Origin: Uloborus plumipes
Taxonomy: Eukaryota > Arthropoda > Arachnida > Araneae > Uloboridae
DNA length: 64,000 nucleotides
Assembly: GCA_038373865.1 (NCBI GenBank)
Contig: JAXGGA010004460.1
Span: 24,187 to 88,186, forward strand
Reading direction: 5' to 3'
The notes below the pieces were generated by a model. The model saw only the letters and a program-made list of their open reading frames with translations, was not told the origin of the DNA and searched no databases. The position numbers were made by a program, and so were the translations under genes. Of the stretch, positions 23,292-35,122 are shown piece after piece (the first letter of the stretch is position 1; every line of letters begins with the position of its first letter).

Positions 23292-25103
23292 TGGGTCATT
23301 TTCAAAATTTGCTTACATTTGCTGTCCGGAGGTTAAAAAGACGATTTTGATGCATAATTTATATTTTAAATTCAACGCGAACAAATATTTTCTGTAAGAA
23401 ATACCCCCAAAAAAATTCTATCACTCAAAAAAATATTGAAATTTATTTATTTATTTTTATATAAGTCTTTAAAAATGAGAATCAAGGCAAAAACGCTTGT
23501 CCATTTCCCATTTTCACAAGTTCAACTAATGTTTTTAGATACTTAATTGTATAAAAAGTATATACGACAACTTATTTTTATATATTGACTATTAGTGTAT
23601 GATGTTCATGAGAAATATTGACAATAGTATTTTTTTTTAATTAAGAAATCTATGAATATATTTTGTCCGGAAGTTCTTGTCAAGTCCGTTACCCTAAGAT
23701 TATTTTAGCTAAAAAAGGTATTTATTGCTGTCAAAAGATGGTAACACGTATTCAGTTAACTTAACAAACTAGTAACGTAACTATTTCGCACCATTTAGTT
23801 TTTTTCTGTCGAGAAGTTTTACTGTGGCGTTTCGCACAAAATTTCTTGAAGGTGCGTATTTTTATTCTTTGTCAAGTCCGTTACCAAAGATTTTAATATT
23901 AATTTTTGCTTTTTCTAAACTTTTACCCATAAATATTGTTTATTATACAACTCTAAGAAAATGCATGTTGTTTTTCAATTTTTAAGTTCGACATCCTAGC
24001 CATAATTTGATTTTTTTTTGTTGAAATGTCAAGTCCGTTACTGGTCAAGTCCGTTACCATTAGTGATTGCAATACCGGGATATGCGTATATCAAATACTG
24101 ATATTCTGAGCGATTTTGCAATTTCGAAATATCGATATTGGTAACGTAAAATACCGGAATTTTCATTATAAGCTGAGAATTACAAATAGTTTTTAATTAA
24201 AAGCGTTTTCAATTTAACGTAATAGATAAATACTGTAATTTAATTGTGCATTACTTCTCTGATGCGACAGTACCGAAATCAATTTATTAAAGAAAAAATT
24301 TGGCTTCGAAATTACGAATCAATAGAACATTAATAAATAAAGGTAGCGGAAAAATTGAAAAAGGATATCTTCATCATTAGACCGTGTGATGAATCGCATT
24401 TTCGTGCATTTGTGTGCAACATTTTCCCCTCCATTTCCCGCTTTTGTTAATAATGTATTATACACTTGTTTATAATGTTAAAATAAATAACTTTCTTAAT
24501 ATTGAAGTCAAAGCTATGTGTGCTGCTTGTCTATGAAAAACTGCTTGAGGACTAAGTTTCAGATTTAGAGCAAGTGTTTTATTTTATTCATTATATTCCA
24601 AAAATGATTTTTCTGTATCTTGATAGTTAGAAAGTATTATTATAGCGAATGAATACATATGTATGAATATGTAATGCTTTAAAGTATCATTAAAATCATA
24701 GTAACAGACTTGAAGTTTATTTATGGTTTAAGGTCAAATCCGTTACCAAATTTCAAGTCCGTTACCATACAGTTTTTTATCAATACTTTAACAACTACAA
24801 ACATCGTTGTAAGCTTCAGGGACGCTAGTAATTTCAAATTAAGTTGGTTCTAGACGCTATAATATAGTTTAAAAGTGAGATTTCATATTGATTTTGTATG
24901 GTAATGGACGACAATTTTCCTTGCAACTTAAAGTTTTACAACATCATTTGAATACTTAATTATGCATCAAAGTGTACAACCAATTACTTTTTCACACCCC
25001 TAAAATAAGTGACTAAACATCGGTTCGTGTTTCTGAAAGAAAATAGCAAGTTAAAAAAATACTTTAAAATTCTGAAATGTAAGCATATGGTGAAAATGAC
25101 CCC
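23292..25103. mobile_element. TA-flanked element with six TCAAGTCCGTTACC motifs
   Basis: The left end TGGGTCATTTTC (continuing GCTTACATTT) matches the inverse of the right end GGGGTCATTTTC (continuing GCTTACATTT). TA lies outside both ends. The 14-mer TCAAGTCCGTTACC or a one-base variant occurs at 23680, 23872, 24029, 24045, 24734 and 24753, always in plus orientation. No transposase is recognisable. The motif array may be a binding array, but that is inference. Confidence 0.65.
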
Positions 25104-25105
25104 TA

Positions 25106-27444
25106 TACATTTTTGATCAAGCTTTTTTGATGGATAATGACTCGTTGGTGATCATGAGTAAAACACTGATTATAAATCCATCTCTTTGCATCTTCGCTAG
25201 ATACAGTTCTACCAATTCTATTATCGGTTTCACAATTATTAAAATAGTCAGAGTGAAACTGTAACGGAATCATGAACTGTTGAACGGACTCTTTTCGGAA
25301 TCATTGAGGAAGCTTTAACGGGCTTTGAAAAGTTAAGTGTTATTAACGTTCTAAGACTTCAGTCGAAAAAAAACGAAATTTCAAAAACTGACCTAGGTAA
25401 CGACACTAAGTACGTATTAAGTGGGTGTTATCAGCGCAATTCAGAAAGGAACATACCACTTTGATATCACTCTTAAAAATCCAGTAATTTTTAGTCACTA
25501 ACGTTGAACGCGTGTTTAAAATTTGTATCCTAATAGTAAGCAATGAAGGTAGCTTATTCTGAAATTTGAGTGCTGTTCATAAAAATTTTCTACTCGTAGA
25601 CATGTTGCATGTTGTAGCAATAATTCCCAAAAATTCGAAGCAGTAAACATGGGCTCCCCGAACAAAATATTTTGGCAGGGGGATAACTCTAAATCTGCCT
25701 AATGAAATTCCAATTGATAAAATACAAGCATGCACACATGTTATACATGCATAACATCTAATGAGAAGGAAGATCAGGCATCATTTAAAATAATTAAAAT
25801 AATAATAATAATAATAATAATAAACTGTATCATTCTTGTCTCCAGCAATATTGTTTCCAAGTTTACCAAATCGACATCAACTATTGCCGAATTAGGAAAT
25901 ATTTGGAAGCTCACTATGACCTCCCATTGGGGTGAAGTGGCAACAAATCAATTCAAAATGCAACGAGAATTGGCTTGAACTATTTTATAGGAGGTATGAA
26001 CTTTTTTCAAACAGGGATCGTACTCTAATCCTATTTTCCTCCCGAAATGATTATAAATCGATTGTTGGCATCATTAGTTTGGACTGCAATATCCGGAGTA
26101 ATTTAACTCTACGTAGTTATAACAAAGTTTCTCCCGCCTAAGAACGATTTATTTTCGTTAATTCCGGATTTCCAACAAAGCATTAAAATGAGAGTCTTGT
26201 TTACTGAAATCTTGGTTAAATGAAACAATTTGGAAGTCTTACGCCAAACATAAACAAGAAAGGATGAGAATATAAAAACAAAAATAATTAAAAATAACTT
26301 AAATAAAGCACAAATTGGCAAGAGTTTTTCTTGTTAATTTGTGCTTTATTTACGTTATTTTTTCAGTTTAATCCATGGACCAACAGTTAAATTTTTCTGT
26401 TAACAAATTTCGAAATTATTGACACCCTTTCCCCTTAGTGACCCATTGACTAAAATTTAGAAGATTTATACCAAAATGTGACCAGCTTTTTAAATCTCTA
26501 GAATTCGCGTCAAAATGACAAAAAAAATTGAGAACTCGTGCGTGCTACCCGTGTGTGAGAATTTTTCTCACCAATTATTTTCTTCAAAAAAAGATAAATT
26601 AAAACAGATATTTTAGTTTAAAATATTTTATTTACTATTTATTCTAAACAATTCAAATGTTTAAATTGGCGGACCACATTATTAAATTGAACAGTGAAAG
26701 TTCAGTACAGAAGTCCATTTTGGTCAAACCCACTGGAAGGGGGGGGGGGGAGGTGACCTAGAAAAGTATTTCACCACCCTGAAAACGAATACACGGTAGA
26801 CCATGTCCATTTAGAGAGAGGCCAGGACCCACCCACTGTTGCTGTGCCACAGAAGAAGATTTACTCTAAACCAAGCTCGTCATTTGGGCGAACATGGGGG
26901 TAGGGCATTTGACACCTCATCCCCTCTAGATTTCAGAAACAGTTTAATTATGAATTTTGTACACATTTCATTGCTTTTCCCTATAAATTGTATTGAATAC
27001 AAAACCTTTGACACCAGCCCTTCCCCTTCTTATCCCTCTGGAAAATTTTCAAATGACAGGCCTGCTCTAAACACCAAGTGTTATACAAAATAATTATAGG
27101 TATTTGATGAAACAAACTACAGAAACCAACTACAGAATTTTTACATGAACACGCTATCGGCCAATTTTACAACATCTGAAAATTTTCTCGTCTGCCTGTA
27201 GATAGTAGAACAATGCAAAAGCTTGAAAACTCCTTGGGTCCAAATATTTGATTAATATTTTTAACGTTATTCACAAGTTACAGCGGATCATTTCTAAATT
27301 CTTTCTAATCCTATATGAAAAGTCTCAAGGAGCATAAATGTTGTGCGAAATTCAGTTTTAAAATTGAAAACTCAACAAATGTAGTTAAGAACTGCCTTTG
27401 GTTAAAGATACAATGAATGAAGAATGATTCCTAAATTTTAAAAG
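25106..27444. other. AT-rich stretch with a short microsatellite and poly-G
   Basis: An (ATA)n run lies at about 25797-25823. A 12-G tract lies at 26739-26750. An inverted pair around 26270-26350 (AAATAAAGCACAAATT facing AATTTGTGCTTTATTT) forms a short hairpin. Open frames of 70-84 codons here have no recognisable domain. Confidence 0.5.
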
Positions 27445-27550
27445 TATTGGGTTGGCAACTAAGTAATTGCGGATTTCACTCATAGCTGGCTCCAGTTGAA
27501 TTTTTAAATTTGCATACGTAGTACAAATGTGAAACACGTTTTATTATTTG

Positions 27551-28400
27551 ACTAGCTGCCAGGGCAGCTAGATTAGCTTCCTGCGGCATGTTGATGCCTA
27601 ACGTCTCCCCCTCTCTAACTTTTACCTCATTCTGAAGTTATATTATTTGATGTAATTTAATGTTCATTCGATTTCAAGACATACCACGCACGTGGCCCGG
27701 CCTTGCACGGGCACTTCGTGCCTTGAAAGTAGTGAGAAAAATTTCAAGAAAGTACTCCCCGCCAAGGCGGCTCGCTAATAGGCGCTTCACGCCTTTACTT
27801 TTTTGCTATATAAAAAATCATTCGAATTATTGAGATGCTTCGCGCTTTCAAGATGGTGAGGAGAGTTTCAGTAAGTTCAGCTCGCTCAAAGAAAAAAAGC
27901 AGACATAGACACTCAGTTTTTAATATAAGTAGATGGCTTTTCAACAAATGAATGTTTAAAAATATTACAAGTAGCTAGCGATAAAAATTCTACGTAAGTG
28001 GCCCGCTTATGAGTTTCGTGTTTGATTTAGTTAAGCCTTCAGTCAAAATTCTCATTATCATTTTTATTACTGTTTCATGGCATCAACGTTTTGCAATGCA
28101 AGAATGGATTTCATATTTAATCATTTATTAGGCTTAATCGCTTTAAACTTGACTACTTATTAATTGATATCTTCGCTAATTAAAATCGTATAATTATATA
28201 GATTGAAACTAATGAAGCCTGAAAAATTACCTATCTATCGGTACCTGGTTCGACTTTCAGTTCATTGGCGTTCAGGAGAAAGAAGCGTGACATAGAAAGA
28301 TAGTTAGAAAGAAAGATAGTTAGAAAGAAAGATAGTTAGAAAGAAAGATAGTTAGAAAGAAAGATAGTGAGAAAGATACTCAGTTTTTAATATAAGTAGA
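27551..28400. mobile_element. Unassigned insertion in the mariner 5' region
   Basis: The mariner leader is interrupted after TTTTATTATTTGA and resumes at AGTTGGCAACTCAG. The insert opens with a 20-bp palindrome (CTAGCTGCC, AG, GGCAGCTAG at 27552-27571) and ends in CTCAGTTTTTAATATAAGTA. The same end-like sequence also occurs internally at about 27912-27931. A 16-bp unit (GATAGTTAGAAAGAAA) is repeated about five times at 28295-28372. The 5' hairpin, 3' microsatellite and no inverted ends are unlike a classical DNA transposon. The exact borders and family are uncertain. Confidence 0.5.
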
Positions 28401-28479
28401 TAGTTGGCAACTCAGATGTTAATCAGTAAAAAAAGTTTTTTGATTGGTTGCGTAGTTTTCGTTTGGCGTTCGTTGAAAA

Positions 28480-28586
28480 ATGGTAAGTCAAAAGGAACAT
28501 TTTCGTCACATTTTGCTTTTTTTTTCCGCAAAGGGAAAAACGCATCGCAAGCTCATAAAAAGTCACGTGATGTTTATGGTGACGAA
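28480..28586 (+). pseudogene. mariner transposase, N-terminal fragment
   Basis: The start codon at 28480 gives MVSQKEHFRHILLFF and, after a frameshift in a T-run near 28520, FRKGKNASQAHKK and DVYGDE. This is the N-terminal helix-turn-helix region of mariner transposases. The frame stops at the 8-bp duplication GTGACGAA where the hAT-type element enters, and resumes at 35123. Confidence 0.9.
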
Positions 28587-29141
28587 CAGGGGCGGACTGG
28601 CTCTAAAATTTTTGTGTGGAAAAAAAATTCTTGCCGGCCCCCTACCCAAGAATGCATTGTTCCAAGCCCGAAAATTTTCTAACAAGTTTCCTCAAGGGGA
28701 AAAAAAACAAAAAAAACATAGACACCTTCTCAGTTAGAAAAACCAAGATTATTTTTTTCAGAAACCCTTCATTAAATTAATTTTGCTAACATCTATAACG
28801 TACACACGATACGTCAAGGACCTAATATTCTCAAAAAATGTTTGAAAGTCTAAATTCCTGTACGCAATAAAAAAATAACAGAAAAAAGTTATGTAGGTTT
28901 TTTGAAAATCCGCACTTAAAAATGTAATTTGTTTATATAAGCGAATAAAAAACCTATTTAAATCAAGAATAAGATGTATGCCAATGATCTGTAATATTAA
29001 ACCACTTTAAAAAAATCAATTGTTCTTATCAAAATCCTTGCTTGAAATTGTATTGAACTTATGCAAACTTATGAAAATTTTTACTTAAACCAAACGTAAT
29101 GCGTTAACACTTAAACCAAACGTTTAGAATGTGAATACATT

Positions 29142-29283
29142 CTGTACCTCAGAACCAGACTAACGTAAGTCCATTTTCGTCATTTTTCGGTAGAGGGGAA
29201 AAACGATTCTCGAATACATCGTTTTTCCCCTCTACTGAAAAATGACGAAAATGGACTTACGTTAGTCTGGTTCTGAGGTACAG
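29142..29283. repeat. 142-bp near-perfect palindrome
   Basis: Arms of about 65 bp run from CTGTACCTCAGAACCAGACT to a loop at TCTCGAATAC and back to AGTCTGGTTCTGAGGTACAG. They differ at only about one position. No target duplication can be told from the palindrome itself. It could be a tiny MITE or a hairpin-RNA source. Confidence 0.85.
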
Positions 29284-29951
29284 CATTATGCATCACGAAT
29301 TAGAAGTTTTCGGAAGTATTGCATGTGTGTGAGCTTGAATTGCTCTGCAAAGGAAAAAAAATGTTTTGAGGAGCAGTCATTATTCCATAACAACATTTTA
29401 AAAATGCAAAGAAATATTCCAAACAAAAACAGTCGCAATTTCTCTCGTTGAAACTCATCATGATGGCTAAATACAAGCGTACAAGACGGTCGCTTATGAT
29501 AACCAAAGAAACCGGAAAAAAATGACAATTTCGACTTCATTGTATGAGTATCCTTTGCTTGCTTGAAAATCATACGACAAAAATATTTTTCAAAGAAATT
29601 ATAGTCTGAAGCCCTTAATTGACACAAATTGAACAAAATTAATGAATACAAAATCCTGTTTTTAAAAAGTTACTCGAAGATAAACTAAAAATGATAAAAA
29701 TTACAGTGTTACTCTACAAGGACCTGTCCAGATTTCTCATACAAGACCTTTTAATTTCATAAAACTGAAAAATCTAAAGAACTTTATGAATTTGAAATAG
29801 TGCTCAATCATATTATTGGCCATTTTTACCGGAATTTGGAAATATGCTATTTTTCTCAAATTTACACATTGTATTTATCACTTTGAAATTGAATAATCAT
29901 AAAAAAAGTTTAAGATGAAAAGGTTTTAAAGAAATGTACGTTTCGATTGTA

Positions 29952-31380
29952 CACTGGCGGAAAAAAAAATCCCAACACCAAGAAAGACTTGTGTTAGATA
30001 AACGAAATTTGGTAGGCGTGTTTATACAACTGAAAGATGACATCGATTGAAATTTCGTGTTCCGCGCATAAATGTGGCGCAGCTGGCGTCACTCAGAAGA
30101 TGCAAATAAGGCTTGTTTTAAAAGCGTGTTGTGAAGCTCGTGTGTATTATTTTTCCGTGAAATTGGACGAATTGCGTTCATGTTATCCAGGAATACCTTT
30201 TAAGAAGACGAGGAAGCCATTATCAACAGCTCATCGAGTTTAAACGAGGTCATACAAATTGGCTTCGAGAAGGTGGATTTTCATTTCGCGATATTGCAGA
30301 AAGACTTGGGTGGGAATGTTTCCACCATGCATGATTATTGGAAGCTATGGGCAAGGGATAGTACTACCTCAAGAAGATCGAGTTCCGAGCTGCCACGTGG
30401 CACGACTGAGAAGGAATATCGCCGAATCTTGCGTACGGCTGTGGCGCATCGTACTGCATCTGCGGCTGACATTCGAGCTGCAGTTGGTACCATCGTGACC
30501 CAAGGAACGGTAAGAAACTGTTTACTTCAAGGACAGTTCCGAGCCAGGCAGCCTGTAGCCGGTATTCCATTGACTGCAAACCATTGCCTTTTCCGACGGC
30601 AGTGGTGCCACGACAGAGCTCACTGGAGGTCGGAGTGGAGATCTGTTGTAATTTTTGATGAAAACAGATTCTGAATTAGTGCCAGTGGTGGCTGTATATT
30701 GGTCAGAAGGAGGCCAGGGGACCGCCTGCATCCAAGCGGTCTACGGCCTAGACACACGGGACTCACACCTAGAGTTATGGTCTCTGGAGCAATTTCCTAC
30801 GACAGCAGGGTCATTCTTGTAGTTATCCCAAACTCACTGACTGAAAATTTGTCGTCAGTCTGTTAATTTAACCAGTAGTACAGCCCTTCATGAGTAGCAT
30901 TCAAGGGGGCGTTTTCCAACCGGATAACGCTCGCCCTCACATCGCTGCTGTAACGCAATGTGCTCTACAGAGTGCTGACATGTTACCATGACCTGCAAAA
31001 TCACCAGGTCTGTCTCCAATTGATAACGTAATGGATATCATGGGATGGCACCTCGAGCATCATCCACAGTCAGCAATGACGGTCCTAGTATTGACACAGC
31101 AAGTGCAACAAGCATGAAACTCCATACCACAAAGTGACATTCAGCACCTGTATGACATAATGCATGCACGCTTGCAGGCTTGCCTTCAAAATTCTGGAGG
31201 TTACACCCTCTATTAAATTAACATAATTTCACATTTGCACAGCATTTTCTTGAGCTTAAATTAGCCAGTGATCTTGTACATTTAATCAATTAAACATGTT
31301 AACTAAACAATTGCATTACCCAAATTTCATTACTCTACGGCAATTTTTTCTTGGTGTTGGGATTTTTTTTTCCGCCAGTG
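29952..31380 (+). mobile_element. Tc1-like element
   Basis: The terminal inverted repeats are CACTGGCGGAAAAAAAAATC and its inverse, flanked by TA at both sides. The length of 1,429 bp fits a complete Tc1-type element. It contains a broken transposase (30200-31220) and sits inside the hAT-type element at 28587-35114. Confidence 0.95.
30200..31220 (+). pseudogene. Tc1-like transposase pseudogene
   Basis: Reading across frames, the N-terminal paired-like DNA-binding region is recognisable (RGHTNWLREGGFSFRDIAER, then STMHDYWKLWARD after a frameshift near 30315). An intact 133-codon section at 30273-30674 runs through HRTASAADIRAAVGTIVTQG to EWRSVVIFDENRF, where the first catalytic aspartate lies (30657-30659). 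A stop follows at once. Later fragments hold the second aspartate in QPDNARPHIAA (30923-30925) and a third acidic residue in SPIDN (31022-31024), where this family usually has glutamate (SPIEN). Several frameshifts and stops make the gene dead. Confidence 0.92.
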
Positions 31381-31382
31381 TA

Positions 31383-32380
31383 GTTGCAAATACCAAGGAA
31401 TGCTACTTGTAATTTAAAAACAAATCTGGAAATGGTGAATTTCAGGCTCGGAAATTTTAGATTTGCTTTTAAAATTGTAAAATAAAAATATAACTAAAAC
31501 TACATCAGCTATTTTCCACTAAAATAAACAAAAGAACATCAAAGCATTATGTGTAGTAGATAGGAAAATATTATTAACTTTCCAACTACTGATGGAGATA
31601 AGAGCTGTCTAAAGCAATACGTTAACAATTTAAAGCTTTTAATTAAATGTTGCAAACGGTTAGTTTTGGAGAATTTTGTAAAGATTACCCAAGCAGCAAA
31701 TGAAAAATACTGTGGACAAAGAGTTTGTTTATAATAAAATACTTGTCAGGGAAAAGAAGTGGTGCTTTCAATAATATTACTTCGCAAATGCTATATTGAT
31801 TATAAAATATCTTTTCAAAGGTGCGTAAAAGAACTATAATTTCTTCTAACCAAACCTTAGCTTAATTTTAATGAAAAATAATTTATAAAAAATGAAAAAT
31901 AAATTTTATTAATGCATCAATTATACAAATACTTAAATTCAATTTTTCAAAATTATTATAAAATAACACTTCAAAAGCTTTTGAATTTTGAGTTTAAATT
32001 TTATGAAATTTGTTTTTCACTTACAGCATTTAAGTAACACATCAAATCAAACTGCATATAATTCCCTTTCAAATAAACTATTAAACAGTTATGTTGCCAT
32101 AAACGTAGCGTCGGGGGGGGGGGGTACAGGGGGTTACCCAACTCCCCCAATTTGCCGGACACTTTATCTTTGAAACCTGAAGATGTCTAAAATCTGAATA
32201 AAAATCGTAGTAAAAATATCGTTTACAGTTATTTTCATTTATTTTATCTTGTTGTACCCATATGCCTGGGGAAGAGGGGGACTGGGGGAATACAGACCCT
32301 CAGTCAAAAATGTTCTGGTGCCAAACTTTTCCAAAATTGGAACAAAAATCATCAGGAAAATTATTTCCGTTTATGGTTAT
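31383..32380. other. AT-rich hAT interior, no gene
   Basis: This is anonymous sequence of the surrounding hAT-type element. A 12-G tract lies at 32113-32124. No coding content is recognised. Confidence 0.5.
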
Positions 32381-32388
32381 CATCTAGC

Positions 32389-32886
32389 CAGTGGCGTACA
32401 TATGTTTGAATTTTGGAGGGGGCCGAAGTAACCAAGCATAGCTAAGCATATTTCAGACTTTCGTTAGGGAAAGGGTGGTGGTTCGGGAACCCTCAACTGG
32501 AAATGTTTTAAAATTGATGTTCTGAAAACCCATTTTAGGCTATCTTTAATGACGAAAAAAAAAAGTATGGATTCAGAAGCTGCTTTTGTGACATTGAAGT
32601 TTTAAATTCGCAATTGCGCTATAATGCGTTGAAAGAAATCGAGAGAGTAGGGCGCTCTATCTCAGAACATTTTCGAAATTTGAGTGATAGAAAGGTGTTT
32701 GAAGGCTCTCCCGGAAATTTGTTGGCATTGAGGCTCGTAACTGCAATTTTAAGTTGTCTTTGTTGATGTTTCGCGAAAAGGGGAGAAATTCGGGACCTTT
32801 CCTTTTTGAAAACACATTTTAAAATTATTTCGGGACAATTCTCCTTGATTTTGGGAGCCTGAACCCACCCCATATATACGCCCTTG
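32389..32886. mobile_element. hAT MITE nested in the large hAT-type element
   Basis: The ends CAGTGGCGTACATATG and the inverse CAAGGGCGTATATATG are flanked by CATCTAGC (32381-32388) and CCTCTAGC (32887-32894), an 8-bp duplication with one mismatch. It is non-coding; the minus-strand open frame inside is not a gene. Confidence 0.85.
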
Positions 32887-32894
32887 CCTCTAGC

Positions 32895-35113
32895 GCAGCC
32901 AGAATTAGCATCTGGAAGGTTTTTTTGGTCAAAACAGTCCTTACGATGCCATTAATATTAAATGTTAGGTCTCGCCCCCTTTCCTAGCGGCACTATATTT
33001 TATCTTGAGCGTCTCCATGTTTGTTGCTCTGCTAAAATAATAATTTAAACAAGTATGGAATCATAAAACGGTGATCATGTATAGTGATTGGGTGTAATCC
33101 CAACTATTTTATATGGACCTTTTTATGGTATAAATTTTAAAATTCTATGTAACTGCTTACTGCACTAGAAAATAATTTTAACTTGAAAATACTATTTTCA
33201 TAAAATATGGCTCGTTGTAAGAGAGAGAGAGAGAGAGAGAGAGCAGAAATACAAAACAATTACACGACTGTATCATGTGTCAGGTTATGCAATGAAAAAC
33301 GTAAATTTTTATTTTAAAATATGGACTTCAGCATAGAGTTAACTATCTTTCTTCATAAATCAAAATTTTCACTTTCTAAATATTTCTTTCAAGCATTTGG
33401 CATTCATAATCATATTTAAAAAAATTACATGACAAATGCAAGATACGTAATTGCTAAAAAAAAAATCTTATAGTGTTTTTAATAAGTGTCTTATACAGTG
33501 TACAAAACACATTATTTATTTTTGTCTAAAATATGTTTTTTATTACGTTGTTTTTGTAGATTATCTGAATACATAATTCTCTTGTCTCGATTTTTTTTTT
33601 CAAAAATTTTTTACTTAAGTGCTACGACAAACTTAAGAATACCTATGCTATTACTTACAATTGTATCCAGTATATTTCTGGAAGCGGTCTATTGAATCCT
33701 TTCGAATTTTGTCATTGTGTTCTGACTTATTTCTGGTAGATAATTCAAAGTTGAGCAAACATATTTATTTTAACTAATTTTTTCTGTTGTATTTTTTTTC
33801 GAACGGAAAGAACTTTTTATGAACTGTGTAACTTTTAAGGGGGTTTTATTTTACTTTTCTTTCTTCATTAGACTCAATTATTTCATAAAATGTAGGATTT
33901 CATACCGTTTTTCCAGAATTTCTCCCGGGGGGAAAAGCCTTCCACCCCCCTGAAATTTAGGATAGTCTACATCACAAAACAGATTATTGTATTACTTTTC
34001 TGATACAGATCCAACTATAAGATTAATCCAAAAAACAAAGAAAAAACAAAGAGAGCACATTAAAAAATGTGAGGAATATTAGCGAAAAGGCACATAAAGG
34101 TGAGCTAATGGTCTGTTTTGTAACCGAAGAAGTTGATCAGACAAAAAACCCATATCTGTAATAACTTAGAGCCCTGTTTACATTTTGCCTGGTAACTGAG
34201 CAAAAAAGTTGAATTAATTGTGAGTGCAATTTATCCGAAAAGTAACGAAAAATCTAAGTGAAAATTGGGCGGGGGAGGGAGCAAAGGCTCAATCTGCACT
34301 CCTTCACTTCTAGTTTTGTTTTCTCATGAAATTAAATATCGAGTACATTTTAAATTTAACCTTTATACTTTTTGTAACTTTAGGAATTTAAACTTAGATA
34401 AACAAAAATATATTCAATTTATAATAATCATTATTTCAACTTCGTATTATTTAACGTGATTAAAACAACAAAAGTTTGTAGCAAACACATCATTTAAAAT
34501 ATTAAACTTACTTCGAACGGATTGCTAAAATAGCCTAATTGGTTGAAAAAGCCGTGGGACTATCCATTGCTTAAAAAGTGGCGGGAAGCACAACAAGCAA
34601 GAAAGAAGAGAAGAAAGAAAAACTATTTAGCTGGCACGTCCTTTTCTTCGAATGGCGCCTTTTTTTTTATTTCAAGCTTTTTCCCAGACAGCCTCAGATG
34701 GCCCCACCCCCAATATAACGCTTCTCCCTAGAAATCCCCGAAGCATCAATTTCGAACAGAGATAGCAAGAGACCTGAAGGCCCGTTTTGGCCGAAGACCC
34801 CACAAAGCCATTGTTTCCCTCAGTTTCCCTCCCTTTTACTTTGTGAGTTGGGTCAGAAAAGTGTGACTGCTGCCCTAGAAGAGGTGCTGAGTAATCAGCG
34901 TCCCCACCCCCCCTCAAGAAAGAAACAGTTCTAGCTGTGATCCCAAACGGCCGGCCCTGAGAGAACCTAGGAGGATGGTGAGAGCGGCCGACCCAACTTT
35001 TTTTTTCGATTTTTTTTTGATTAAAAAATAAATAAATATAGAAAGAAAACGGCCCAAAGTAGATGCGGCCCATGTGGAATTTTCCACATCTTCCACATGG
35101 CCAGTCCGCCCCT
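32895..35113. other. Right part of the large hAT-type element, no gene
   Basis: An (AG)n microsatellite lies at about 33219-33242. The last 500 bp are more GC-rich and end in the hAT terminus. Open frames of 60-133 codons here (for example 34672-35073 minus) show no domain. Confidence 0.5.
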
Positions 35114-35122
35114 GGTGACGAA

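Larger units (their letters stand above)
28587..35114. mobile_element. 6.5-kb hAT-type element inside the mariner gene
   Basis: The ends are CAGGGGCGGACTGGC and its exact inverse, with the 8-bp duplication GTGACGAA at 28579-28586 and 35115-35122. This is a clear hAT signature. The interior contains a 142-bp palindrome, a Tc1-like element (29952-31380) and a hAT MITE (32389-32886). No hAT transposase (RW or dimerisation motifs) is visible, so the element is non-autonomous or has lost its gene. The insertion splits the mariner transposase after its YGDE motif. Confidence 0.93.

Noticed and set aside
34672..35073. 133-codon minus-strand reading frame in the large hAT-type element
   Set aside because: No hAT transposase motif or other domain is seen; it covers T-rich and terminal sequence.
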